Assembly: GCF_017654315.1 (NCBI RefSeq)
Contig: NZ_CP072203.1
Span: 1,674,001-1,738,000, forward strand
DNA: 64,000 bases
DNA from: Gordonia polyisoprenivorans
GTDB taxonomy: Bacteria > Actinomycetota > Actinomycetes > Mycobacteriales > Mycobacteriaceae
Reading direction: 5' to 3'
The translations under genes were made by a program, and so were the position numbers. Shown in pieces: positions 36,287-44,513 of the stretch. The first letter of the stretch is position 1. Each line of letters begins with the position of its first letter. The notes below the pieces were generated by a model. It was not told the DNA's origin. It did no database searches and was given only the letters and a program-made list of their open reading frames with translations.

Positions 36287-36341
36287 GGCACGTAGTGTCG
36301 ACATCCGCACTACCGACGGAGTATCCTGGCACTCAGTGTCG
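36287..36341. promoter_or_regulatory. Paired candidate TetR operators flanking the -10 of the acyl-CoA dehydrogenase promoter
   Basis: GGCACGTAGTGTCG (36287-36300) and GGCACTCAGTGTCG (36328-36341) are near-identical 14-mers in direct orientation, start-to-start 41 bp apart. The second contains the palindrome CACT-C-AGTG. A separate inverted repeat, GTAGTG (36292-36297) with CACTAC (36308-36313), overlaps the first. TATCCT (36322-36327) is a probable -10 element between them, so bound protein would block transcription of the dehydrogenase. Confidence 0.5.
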
Positions 36342-36436
36342 TCGTCTGAGGTGCCCGCATCCGTCGCACGACCGGTACCCCGACGAGCATCGATCACCGT
36401 CGCGCGCCACTTCGCGCGCATCGAGGAGGAGCCCCC

Positions 36437-37600
36437 ATGGCCTTTGGAAATCCCGGATTCAACGTCTTCGAACTGCCCGAGGAGCATGTCGCGCTCCGTG
36501 AGGCGATCCGTGCGCTCGCGGAGAAGGAGATCGCACCGCACGCCGCCGACGTCGACGAGAATGCGCGCTTCCCGCAGGAGGCCCTCGACGCGCTCGTCGC
36601 CAGCGGATTCAACGCGATCCACGTCCCCGAGGAGTACGACGGACAGGGTGCCGACTCGGTGGCCGCCTGCATCGTCATCGAAGAGGTTGCGCGCGTGTGT
36701 GGGTCGTCGTCGCTGATCCCGGCCGTCAACAAGCTCGGCACCATGGGACTGATCCTCAATGGTTCCGACGAACTCAAGGCCAAGGTGTTGCCGTCGATCG
36801 CCTCCGGTGAGGCGATGGCGTCCTACGCCCTCTCTGAGCGTGAGGCCGGTTCGGATGCGGCGTCGATGAAGACCCGCGCCCGCAAGGACGGCAGCAACTG
36901 GGTGCTCAACGGCTCCAAGTGCTGGATCACCAACGGCGGCAAGTCATCCTGGTACACCGTCATGGCGGTCACCGACCCCGAGAAGAAGGCCAACGGCATC
37001 TCGGCGTTCATGGTCCACGAGGACGACCCGGGCTTCACCGTCGGCCCGCTGGAGAAGAAGCTCGGCATCAAGGGATCGCCCACCGCCGAACTGTATTTCG
37101 AGGACTGCACCATTCCCGAGGATCGGATCATCGGCGACGAGGGCACCGGCTTCAAGACCGCGCTGCAGACCCTCGACCACACCCGCCCGACCATCGGTGC
37201 GCAGGCCGTCGGCATCGCCCAGGGGGCGCTCGACAACGCCATCGCCTACGTCAAGGACCGCAAGCAGTTCGGCAAGCCGATCAGTTCGTTCCAGGGCGTG
37301 GAGTTCATGATCGCCGACATGGCGATGAAGGTCGAGGCCGCGCGGCTGATGGTCTACACCTCCGCCGCCCGCGCCGAGCGTGGCGAGAAGAACCTCGGCT
37401 TCATCAGCTCGGCGTCGAAGTGCTTCGCCTCCGACGTCGCCATGGAGGTCACCACCGACGCCGTGCAGCTCTTCGGCGGCGCCGGCTACACCCGTGACTT
37501 CCCGGTCGAGCGGATGATGCGCGACGCCAAGATCACCCAGATCTACGAGGGCACCAACCAGATTCAGCGTGTGGTGATGAGCCGCGCACTGCTGCGCTGA
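36437..37600 (+). CDS. Acyl-CoA dehydrogenase
   Basis: 387-residue FAD enzyme of standard length. It shows YALSEREAGSDAASMKTRA (flavin and substrate binding), WITNGGKSSWYTVMA, the central FLGIKGSPT-like region (KLGIKGSPTAELYFEDC), and the C-terminal IYEGTNQIQRVVMSR with Glu371 as the probable catalytic base. It catalyses alpha,beta-dehydrogenation of short- to medium-chain or branched acyl-CoA and passes electrons to ETF. A gaggagga ribosome-binding site precedes the ATG. The upstream tetR and operator pair suggest substrate-responsive control. A strong terminator follows. Confidence 0.95.
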   Translation: MAFGNPGFNVFELPEEHVALREAIRALAEKEIAPHAADVDENARFPQEALDALVASGFNAIHVPEEYDGQGADSVAACIVIEEVARVCGSSSLIPAVNKLGTMGLILNGSDELKAKVLPSIASGEAMASYALSEREAGSDAASMKTRARKDGSNWVLNGSKCWITNGGKSSWYTVMAVTDPEKKANGISAFMVHEDDPGFTVGPLEKKLGIKGSPTAELYFEDCTIPEDRIIGDEGTGFKTALQTLDHTRPTIGAQAVGIAQGALDNAIAYVKDRKQFGKPISSFQGVEFMIADMAMKVEAARLMVYTSAARAERGEKNLGFISSASKCFASDVAMEVTTDAVQLFGGAGYTRDFPVERMMRDAKITQIYEGTNQIQRVVMSRALLR

Positions 37601-37612
37601 GCCCGTCCCGGC

Positions 37613-37654
37613 CGAAACGGCGCCCCATCGACTCGTCGATCGGGCGCCGTTTCG
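37613..37654 (+). terminator. Intrinsic terminator after acyl-CoA dehydrogenase
   Basis: Twelve-bp perfect stem (CGAAACGGCGCC at 37613-37624 with GGCGCCGTTTCG at 37643-37654), topped by a second short stem (ATCGAC/GTCGAT). The descending arm overlaps the first unit of repeat array 3. No long T tract follows. Confidence 0.75.
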
Positions 37655-37733
37655 CGTCGGCCGTGCGCTCAATTGCGTCGATCGTGCGCTCAAACGCGTC
37701 GATCGTGCGCTCGAATTCACCGACCGGGCGTCC
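37635..37733 (+). repeat. 21-nt tandem repeat array 3 (type B, forward)
   Basis: Five units starting at 37635, 37656, 37677, 37698 and 37719, exactly 21 bp apart. Cores approach GTCGATCGTGCGCTC or GTCGGCCGTGCGCTC (type B), and the outer two are degenerate. The first is built into the terminator stem of the upstream gene. The array ends 73 bp before the nuclease start at 37806. Confidence 0.88.
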
Positions 37734-37805
37734 CCCGAGCCCACTCTTCCGCACATGTGCCGATTTCGACGGAACCATCGAGGCGACGGCTGCGTCGAAT
37801 CTCCC

Positions 37806-38699
37806 ATGACCATCGATGAACCCACAGCGACACCCGAACTCGTACTTCGACGCGACGCCCTCTCGGAACCGGGAATGTCGCCTGAACGATTCGCCGCGGA
37901 ATTCCGGCTCCTTCGCGGCGAAGCGCACATCGGGCGCGGCGAGATGCTCACTGCACGTCAGCGGGTGATCGCGATCGCCTCTGCGGCGCAGGGAGATCCC
38001 GTGGTCGGCGGTCAGGCCGCCATGGTCATGCACGGTTCCCGGTGGTTCGATTCGGATTTCCCGATATTGCTCATCCGAGGTGCCAGCGCCTCTGGCCGTG
38101 CGGCGCGGGGCTCCATCCCCCGCAGGGTGGATCTGCCGCCCGAACACATCGAGGTCATCGATGGCATCGCGGTCACCTCGCCGATCCGGACCGCCTTCGA
38201 CGTCGGGAGGATTCAGCCGAGAATGCGCGCGATCGGCCATCTCGACGCGCTCGCCGCGGCCACCGCATACGACCTCGGTGAACTCGCCGACTACGCCGAG
38301 ACGCAGAAGGGCGTCCGATACGTACGCCAGCTGAAAGGTCTCATCCCGCGGATCAATTCACGCTCGGAGTCGCCGCAGGAGAGTTCGAGCGGCCTGTTCT
38401 TCGACGACGCCGGACTTCCCACGATGGTCGTGCAATACGAGGTCTTCAACGAGTACGGCATCCTCGTTGCCCGCCACGACTGGGCCTACCCTGAGCTGAA
38501 GATCGGCATCGAGTACGACGGTGAGGAATACCATTCCAGTCCCGAACAACGAGCGAGCGATGCCGCGCGCGACGCGGAGTCGGCGAGACTCGGCTGGAAG
38601 GTCATCCGCGCGAACAAGCATCGGATGAGGACCCATCCCATGGGCGTGGTGAACGAGATCGCCGAGGCCATCCGCACACGCGGCGGCTACTACTCGTGA
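37806..38699 (+). CDS. DUF559/Vsr-like putative endonuclease with N-terminal winged-helix-like region (paralogue 2)
   Basis: 297-residue paralogue of the gene at 24684. The shared N-terminal landmarks are LTARQRVIAIASAA, MVMHGSRWFDSDF and AVTSPIRTAFDVGRI. The C-terminal nuclease-like part has Glu192 (SPQES), Asp225 (ARHDWAY), then LKIGIEYDGEEYHSSPEQ with Glu236, Asp238 and His243, and RLGWKVIRANKHR. The Glu/Asp/His set fits a PD-(D/E)xK Vsr/DUF559 fold; activity is inferred. The two paralogues agree strongly in motif but differ elsewhere, so the duplication is old. An in-frame ATG at 37755 is an alternative start. The stop codon lies at the first unit of array 4. Confidence 0.8.
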   Translation: MTIDEPTATPELVLRRDALSEPGMSPERFAAEFRLLRGEAHIGRGEMLTARQRVIAIASAAQGDPVVGGQAAMVMHGSRWFDSDFPILLIRGASASGRAARGSIPRRVDLPPEHIEVIDGIAVTSPIRTAFDVGRIQPRMRAIGHLDALAAATAYDLGELADYAETQKGVRYVRQLKGLIPRINSRSESPQESSSGLFFDDAGLPTMVVQYEVFNEYGILVARHDWAYPELKIGIEYDGEEYHSSPEQRASDAARDAESARLGWKVIRANKHRMRTHPMGVVNEIAEAIRTRGGYYS

Positions 38700-38754
38700 G
38701 CGCACGGTCGACGAAAATGAGCGCACGGTCGATGGATTCGAGCGCCCGGTCGGC
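38698..38754 (-). repeat. 21-nt tandem repeat array 4 (type B, reverse)
   Basis: Three units starting at 38698, 38719 and 38740, reading GAGCGCACGGTCGAC, GAGCGCACGGTCGAT and GAGCGCCCGGTCGGC on the plus strand, the reverse complement of the type B core. The first unit begins within the TGA stop codon of the nuclease gene. The array ends 9 bp before the stop codon of the convergent YdcF-like gene. Confidence 0.88.
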
Positions 38755-38763
38755 GAAAGACGA

Positions 38764-39354
38764 TCAGGCGTAGCTCGGCTGGAACTGCAGAGCGGCGTGC
38801 TCTTTGGCCGCGGCCGCCCGGAAATCGCGCATGGCCCTGGGCATGTGGAACGCGTTGGTAACGATCAGCGCGCCGGTGGCGCCCATGGCCTTGAGCATGG
38901 CGACGGTGTAGGTGGCGTTCTCCACGGTGTCGGTGGAGCGGCCTTCGTTGACCATCTGCCACATCGGCACACCGCGCCTCATCAGCCCGAGATTCATGAA
39001 CTGTGCCTCCGACACCGGCAGCCACCAGGTATCGCCGCCGGAGACGATGACCCGATTGAACGGATGCGAACGAGCCAAGGCCGCGCCGGTGTCGAGGCGC
39101 TCATTCAGGATCGTCGGCGTCTGACCGAAGGTTCCCATCTTGGCCCCCAGCACGACGATGTAACGGGTCGGTGGACTCTGCCACAGGAACAGGCTGGTGG
39201 GGGAGAGCAGATCCGAGCTGCCCAGACCCGAACTGCTCCAATCCGAGGAGCCGTTGTCCGCGCGGGCCGGCGACGACACCAGGCCGCCGACGGTCACCGC
39301 GAGAACCACTGCCACGATTAATGCCACCACCCGAAGCCGCATGCGATGTAGCAT
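38764..39354 (-). CDS. YdcF/DUF218 family protein, exported
   Basis: 196-residue protein with an N-terminal signal or anchor sequence (VVALIVAVVLAVTVGGLVSSPARA) and a DUF218 domain: YIVVLGAKM, LNERLDTGAALARSHPFNRVIVSGGDTWW, EGRSTDTVENATYTVAMLKAMGATGALIVTNAFHMPRAM. The motifs VLGAK, SGG, STDTxEN and T.afHmpRa define the SanA/YdcF family linked to envelope integrity. The substrate is unknown. Two ATG codons 12 bp apart (39354 and 39342) could start it. Confidence 0.85.
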   Translation of the reverse strand: MLHRMRLRVVALIVAVVLAVTVGGLVSSPARADNGSSDWSSSGLGSSDLLSPTSLFLWQSPPTRYIVVLGAKMGTFGQTPTILNERLDTGAALARSHPFNRVIVSGGDTWWLPVSEAQFMNLGLMRRGVPMWQMVNEGRSTDTVENATYTVAMLKAMGATGALIVTNAFHMPRAMRDFRAAAAKEHAALQFQPSYA

Positions 39355-39414
39355 AGCGCAGACTATTAGCCGTACTAATTGTCTCTTTGGCCTCGAATGA
39401 TCACTTCGCGCGGA

Positions 39415-40884
39415 TCAGGTGAAGGCCACGTACTTGACCGTCAGATACTCCTCGATGCCCTCCGAACCGCCCTCGCGACCGATGCCGGACTCCTTGACGC
39501 CGCCAAACGGTGCGGCGACGTCGGAGATCACTCCGCGATTCACCCCCACCATGCCGGAGTCCAGCGCCGTCGACACGCGCAGTGCCCGATCCAGGTCGCG
39601 GGTGAAGAAGTATGCGGCCAAACCGAATTCGGTAGAGTTGGCGGCCTTGATCGCCTCGTCCTCGGAGTCGAAGGAGCTGATCACGGCCACCGGGCCGAAG
39701 ATCTCGCCGCGGGTGACCGGCGCGTACGCGTCGACGTTGTCGACGACGGTGGCCGGGTAGAAGAAGCCCTTTCCGCCGGGAGCCTTGCCGCCCAGGCGAA
39801 CCCTGCCGCCGTGCGCGACGGCGGTCTCCACGGCCTCGGCGACCTTGTCGCGCTGCGCCGCGCTGACCAGCGGGCCGAGGGTCACGCCGTCGTCGTAGCC
39901 GGGCCCGATCCGGACCGCCGACATCTTCTCGACAAGCTTCTCGGTGAACTCTTCGACCACACCGGACTGCACCAGGAAGCGATTGGCCGCTGTGCACGCC
40001 TCGCCGCCGTTGCGCATCTTTGCCAGGAAGGCACCCTCGACGGCCTTGTCGACGTCGGCGTCGTCGAACACGACGAACGGCGCGTTGCCGCCGAGCTCCA
40101 TCGACGTGCGCTGTACCCGCTCGGCGGCCTGGCCGAGCAGGTTCTTGCCGACCGGGGTCGAGCCGGTGAAGCTGATCTTGCGAATCCGGTCGTCGCCGAT
40201 GATCGCCGACGACACCTCCCGCGCCCGCATCGTCGGCAACACCGACAGCACGCCCGCGGGCAGGCCGGCCTCGGCAAAGATCTCGGCGAGCGCCAGCATC
40301 GTCAACGGCGTCTCATGGGCCGGCTTGACCAGCATCACGTTGCCCGCGGCGAGTGCGGGACCGATCTTGCGCGTTCCCATGGCCAGCGGGAAATTCCACG
40401 GCGTGATCGCCAGGCACGGCCCGACCGGGGCGTGGGTGACCACGATCCGGCCGGTCCCGGCGGGCGAATGGGTGAACCGGCCGTCGATGCGTACCGCCTC
40501 CTCGGCGAACCACCGCAGGAACTCGTTGCCGTAGCGCGCCTCGGCGAGGCTGTCGGGCAGCGCGCGGCCGAGTTCAAGGGTCATCAGCATCGCGAGATCG
40601 TCGGTGCGGTCGGCCACGAGACCGAAAGCGCGACGCAGGATCTCGCCACGTTCGCGAGCCGGGGTCGCCGCCCAGTCGTCGGCAACCGAGGTCGCGATGT
40701 CCAGTGCCCGGCGGGCGTCCTCGACGGTCGCATCGGCCACCTGGGTCAACGGTTCCTCGGTCGCCGGATCGTAGACGGTGAACGTGCCCGCATCCGACGC
40801 GTCGACCGACTCACCGCCGATCCACAAGCCGGTGGGTACGCCGTCGAGAACGGCCTGGGTGTCGATGATCTCGGTGGTGCTCAT
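39415..40884 (-). CDS. NAD(P)-dependent aldehyde dehydrogenase (succinate-semialdehyde/aminobutyraldehyde type)
   Basis: 489-residue aldehyde dehydrogenase. It shows TPWNFPLAMGTRKIGPALAAGN (cofactor site), general base Glu263 in SMELGGNAPF, and nucleophile Cys297 in NGGEACTAANRF. The sequence resembles GabD-type enzymes. It is last in the gene order gabT, amine oxidase, aldehyde dehydrogenase, so it should oxidise the aldehyde released by the amine oxidase or the semialdehyde released by GabT. The ATG has a ribosome-binding site (gagga) and lies 56 bp after the amine oxidase gene. Confidence 0.92.
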   Translation of the reverse strand: MSTTEIIDTQAVLDGVPTGLWIGGESVDASDAGTFTVYDPATEEPLTQVADATVEDARRALDIATSVADDWAATPARERGEILRRAFGLVADRTDDLAMLMTLELGRALPDSLAEARYGNEFLRWFAEEAVRIDGRFTHSPAGTGRIVVTHAPVGPCLAITPWNFPLAMGTRKIGPALAAGNVMLVKPAHETPLTMLALAEIFAEAGLPAGVLSVLPTMRAREVSSAIIGDDRIRKISFTGSTPVGKNLLGQAAERVQRTSMELGGNAPFVVFDDADVDKAVEGAFLAKMRNGGEACTAANRFLVQSGVVEEFTEKLVEKMSAVRIGPGYDDGVTLGPLVSAAQRDKVAEAVETAVAHGGRVRLGGKAPGGKGFFYPATVVDNVDAYAPVTRGEIFGPVAVISSFDSEDEAIKAANSTEFGLAAYFFTRDLDRALRVSTALDSGMVGVNRGVISDVAAPFGGVKESGIGREGGSEGIEEYLTVKYVAFT

Positions 40885-40940
40885 GGAAGGTCCTCTCGCT
40901 GCGATGCTGGATGCGCCGGTGTTCGGTGGTGTTTGCCGAT

Positions 40941-42899
40941 TCAGTGGTGCTCGGTGTTCGACGCGTGGCAGTGCGCCGATGGCGACGGCTCGACGTCGAG
41001 TGCCGGGTTGCGGTCGAAGAAGCCGAAAGGCTTGAGCCAGAACGAGACCACGTCGGCCGGCATGACCGGCCAGTCCTCGGGACGGGTGATGTGGTGGATG
41101 CCGAACACATACCAGAGGACGACGTCGGTGTTCTCGATCGACCGATTGTTCTTGGTCCACTCCGCCAAACCCGTGTCGCGCTCGGATTGGTTGACGAATT
41201 CCCCTGCGGGCCAACGCTCGTCGGTACTGTTCGGCGTCACCCACAGGGTGTGGCCGATGACGGTGGCACGCTGGAAGACCGGCGAGGCGGGATCGAACAT
41301 CGCCGGGAACGCGCCGGTCGGGGACAGCTTGTAGGCCGGATGGTGACCGAGTTCGGTGGTGCGGTTGGTGTTGACGATTTTCCAGCTCTTCTGCGTCGCG
41401 AAGTCCGGGTCCTGCATGCCCTCGCTCTCGGTGCGCAGTGCCGTATTGCGTTGCGTCAAAGACAGTCCGAGCGGATTTCCCGGACCCATCGGCTCGGCGA
41501 CGGTCTCCGAGGCGAACACGGTGTTGTCGGTGCCGTCGATGTCGAGGTCGAGGCGCGCGACGAGGAAGTGCTGGTGGAACGGTGCATACGTGCGATCGTC
41601 GATGACGGTGCCGTGCGGATTGCTGGTCACCCCGGGCGGCATCGGTGTGGTCACCATGATGCCGGTGGCGCGGACCTCGCACTCGATGTTGCCGTCCTGA
41701 TAGAACCGCCAGTACACCAGATATTCGTAATTGGCCACGGTCACATGGAAACTGACCGTGAGTCGCCGCATACGCCGGACCTCGGCCCCGGCATCGTGAT
41801 CGACATGCTTCCAGAGGACGGCGTTGTCCTCCTCGTGGATGCAGATGGCGTTGGTGATGGTGTAGGGCTCACCGGCGCTGTTGTGCAACACGGCATCGAG
41901 GTAGCGGATCTCGCCGAGGCAGTCGCAGCCGAGTTCCAGCGAGGTCGTCATGAAGCCCAGACCCCACTCGCCGATGTCGAAAGCGGTACGGCGGTAATGG
42001 TCCTCGCAGTGGTCGCGATAGGGGACGACCATCTCGGCGAACGACATGCGATGCGCCACCGACCGCTCGCGCCCGGCGTCGGTGTAGGTCACCGAGTGCA
42101 GGGTCATGCCCTCCCGGTAGTTGAAACCCACTCGCAGCGACCAGTTCTGCCACGTCAGCCGGTTGCCGTCGAGGGTGAACGACGGCCCCTCGGGCTGGGT
42201 GATCTCCAGTGGCTTGAGCGGCGGGCGCTCGAAGGTGTCGCGTATGCGTTGTGGGATATGGCGCGGCACATACTCGCCCATCACCTGCGGACGCTCGAAG
42301 CTGCCGGAGCCATCGGCCCCACTCTCGGCGGCCGCATCCTCGATGCGCAGCAACTCCATCGTGTTCACGTCGATCACACAGTGCAGCCCCGACACGGGAT
42401 TCGCGTACGGATTGGCGCCTTCGGCGTTTTTCACCCAGGTGTCCGACCAGCCCAGTCGCCGGCCCTTGAACTCCTCGGGGATCAGCGCGCCGCCGTAGGT
42501 CCAGGTGTCCATGAAGACCAGGTCGAGATCGGTGATCCCGCGTCGCGCGAGCGCCGCCTGCACCTCCGGGTGTGCTCGCAACACCCGGTCGCATTCCTCG
42601 AACTCATCGACGGTGAAGTTTGCCTGCACGTCCGGGACCAGATCGAACGATTCGACGGTCTCGTCGGTGAGGCGTACCACCGACTTGTACGTCAGGTTCT
42701 CGGAACTGTTGAGACAGATGACGATCGCCCGTCGTGCGGGGACGGTGCCGCCGGCCTCGTACGCGGCGAGTTCGGCCTTACCCGGCTCGGCGAGTTCGAT
42801 GGAGGCGTACCGCCATCCGTCGCCGACGCCCTGCTCGCGCGAGAGAACCGTGGAAACGGCCCGGAATTCGTCGGCGGAGAGTGGATCGAGCGGGTGCAT
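40941..42899 (-). CDS. Copper-containing primary amine oxidase
   Basis: 652-residue quinoprotein. Tyr391 in VANYEYLVYW is the expected precursor of the topaquinone cofactor. Asp308 in AFDIGEWGLGF is the expected catalytic base, and HQHFLVARLD with a later IHHI supply the copper histidines. It oxidises a primary amine to an aldehyde, H2O2 and ammonia; relatives act on phenethylamine, tyramine, histamine or putrescine. No signal peptide, so it is probably cytosolic like Arthrobacter enzymes. It sits between gabT and an aldehyde dehydrogenase, favouring diamine (putrescine) catabolism, though an aromatic amine cannot be excluded. Confidence 0.94.
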   Translation of the reverse strand: MHPLDPLSADEFRAVSTVLSREQGVGDGWRYASIELAEPGKAELAAYEAGGTVPARRAIVICLNSSENLTYKSVVRLTDETVESFDLVPDVQANFTVDEFEECDRVLRAHPEVQAALARRGITDLDLVFMDTWTYGGALIPEEFKGRRLGWSDTWVKNAEGANPYANPVSGLHCVIDVNTMELLRIEDAAAESGADGSGSFERPQVMGEYVPRHIPQRIRDTFERPPLKPLEITQPEGPSFTLDGNRLTWQNWSLRVGFNYREGMTLHSVTYTDAGRERSVAHRMSFAEMVVPYRDHCEDHYRRTAFDIGEWGLGFMTTSLELGCDCLGEIRYLDAVLHNSAGEPYTITNAICIHEEDNAVLWKHVDHDAGAEVRRMRRLTVSFHVTVANYEYLVYWRFYQDGNIECEVRATGIMVTTPMPPGVTSNPHGTVIDDRTYAPFHQHFLVARLDLDIDGTDNTVFASETVAEPMGPGNPLGLSLTQRNTALRTESEGMQDPDFATQKSWKIVNTNRTTELGHHPAYKLSPTGAFPAMFDPASPVFQRATVIGHTLWVTPNSTDERWPAGEFVNQSERDTGLAEWTKNNRSIENTDVVLWYVFGIHHITRPEDWPVMPADVVSFWLKPFGFFDRNPALDVEPSPSAHCHASNTEHH

Positions 42900-42964
42900 A
42901 CGGTGTCCTTTGTCTCGCAGCGGTTTTCGGAAGTGGACGGTTGGGGCGTATCGGGCGGGGGCGA

Positions 42965-44332
42965 TCAGACGAGGGACTTGATGGCGTCGCTCAGCACGCC
43001 GAGGCCCTCACGGAGCAGGTCGTCGCCGATCACCAGCGGCGGCAACAGCCGGATCACGTTGCCATAGGTGCCGCAGGTCAGGACGATGACGCCCTGGGCG
43101 TGACATGCCGCGGCGACCGCCTTGGTGAGGTCCGGGTCTGCTTCCCGCCCTCCGGGGCGGATCAGTTCGATCGCCATCATGGCGCCCCGCCCGCGGATCT
43201 CGCCGATCACCGGCTTGCCCTGCGCGGCAAGCTCATCGGCCGTCTCGGAGAGGACGGAGGTGATGATCTCGCCGATGGTGCGGGCCCGCCCGGCCAGATC
43301 GAGGGTTTCCATCTGCTCGATCGCGGCGAGGGCCGCGGCACACGCGACCGGGTTTCCGCCATAGGTGCCGCCGAGTCCGCTGGCGTGCACCGCGTCGAGC
43401 AGTTCGGCGCGGCCGGTCACTGCCGAGAGTGGCATGCCGCCGGCGATGCCCTTGGCCATGGTGATCAGATCGGGGACGACGCCCTCGTCCTCACACGCGA
43501 ACCACGTTCCGGTGCGGGCGAATCCGGCCTGCACCTCGTCGGCGATGAAGACGACGCCGTTCTCGCGGCACCACTGCGCCAGGGTGGTCAGGAATCCCGG
43601 TGCGGGGACGATGAATCCACCCTCGCCCTGGATGGGTTCGATGATGATGGCGGCGAGCGAGTCGGCGCCGATCTGTGTCGTCATCGCCGAGATCGCATGT
43701 TCGGCTGCGGCTTTGCCGTCCGCGCCGAACTGGTCACGGAATGGGTAGCTCATCGGCATCCGGTACACCTCGGGGGTGAACGGACCGAAGTGCGCCTTGT
43801 ACGGCATGTTCTTCGCGGTCAACGCCATCGTCAGATTGGTGCGGCCGTGATAGGCGTGGTCGAAGGCGACCACCGCGTCACGCCCGGTCGCCAGGCGCGC
43901 GATCTTCACCGCGTTCTCGACGGCCTCGGCACCCGAGTTGAACAGGGCGGTGCGCTTGTCGTGATCACCGGGGGTGAGCGCGTTGAGTTTCTCGGCCACC
44001 GCGACGTAGCTGTCGTAGGGCGCGACCATGAAGCAGGTGTGGATGAGGTGGGCGGCCTGGCCGCCGACGGCTGCGGCCACCGCGGGGTTGGCCGAGCCCA
44101 CCGACGTGACCGCGATACCCGAGCCGAGGTCGATCAGCGAGTTCCCGTCGACGTCGACGAGGACGCCACCGTCACCGTCGGCGGCGTAGGACGGCAGGAT
44201 CGAACTCACCCCGGCGGCCACCGCGGCGGAGCGGCGAGCACCCAGCTCGATCGACCGCGGGCCCGGCAGATCGGTCACCAGCCGTCGCTCCTGGGGCAGG
44301 CGGTAGACGATTTCGGTGGCGGAAGCGGTCAT
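42965..44332 (-). CDS. gabT: 4-aminobutyrate (GABA) aminotransferase
   Basis: 455-residue class III PLP aminotransferase. It shows NSGAEAVENAVKIAR, YHGRTNLTMALT, VFIADEVQAGFARTG and the PLP-lysine motif TMAKGIAGGMPLSAVTG. GABA aminotransferase converts GABA and 2-oxoglutarate to succinate semialdehyde and glutamate. It heads an operon with amine oxidase and aldehyde dehydrogenase, divergent from a PucR regulator. The ATG at 44332 lies 181 bp from the pucR start. Confidence 0.92.
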   Translation of the reverse strand: MTASATEIVYRLPQERRLVTDLPGPRSIELGARRSAAVAAGVSSILPSYAADGDGGVLVDVDGNSLIDLGSGIAVTSVGSANPAVAAAVGGQAAHLIHTCFMVAPYDSYVAVAEKLNALTPGDHDKRTALFNSGAEAVENAVKIARLATGRDAVVAFDHAYHGRTNLTMALTAKNMPYKAHFGPFTPEVYRMPMSYPFRDQFGADGKAAAEHAISAMTTQIGADSLAAIIIEPIQGEGGFIVPAPGFLTTLAQWCRENGVVFIADEVQAGFARTGTWFACEDEGVVPDLITMAKGIAGGMPLSAVTGRAELLDAVHASGLGGTYGGNPVACAAALAAIEQMETLDLAGRARTIGEIITSVLSETADELAAQGKPVIGEIRGRGAMMAIELIRPGGREADPDLTKAVAAACHAQGVIVLTCGTYGNVIRLLPPLVIGDDLLREGLGVLSDAIKSLV

Positions 44333-44352
44333 CGGGTGTCACCTCGTGCTCG

Positions 44353-44492
44353 TTGTGTGGGGGCCTGTTGTGTGGGGGCCTGGAGTGTGCGGCCGCACTG
44401 GGCGCTGCTGGTGATCAGTGTTCGCCCAGTGACCCGGTTCACGCGCCTGACAATATGTCCATCGATTTCCTGGTGACACTCCACGATGTCCA
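44353..44492. promoter_or_regulatory. Divergent gabT-pucR regulatory region with direct repeats
   Basis: A 15-bp tandem duplication (TTGTGTGGGGGCCTG) occupies 44353-44382, in the gabT leader. ATGTCCA occurs at 44455-44461 and again at 44486-44492, 31 bp apart (about three helical turns), on the pucR side. These are candidate PucR-binding repeats; the assignment is by position only. Confidence 0.35.
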
Positions 44493-44513
44493 GTCCGGGC
44501 GTACGGTGAACGG

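Noticed and set aside
37613..37654. Terminator stem as merely a repeat unit
   Set aside because: The stem arms (12 bp) are independent of the 21-nt core; only the descending arm overlaps the first unit, so both features are kept.
39379..43067. Long plus-strand frames opposite the aldehyde dehydrogenase and amine oxidase genes
   Set aside because: The minus strand carries complete catalytic motifs (Cys297, TPQ Tyr391), so the plus-strand frames are shadows.
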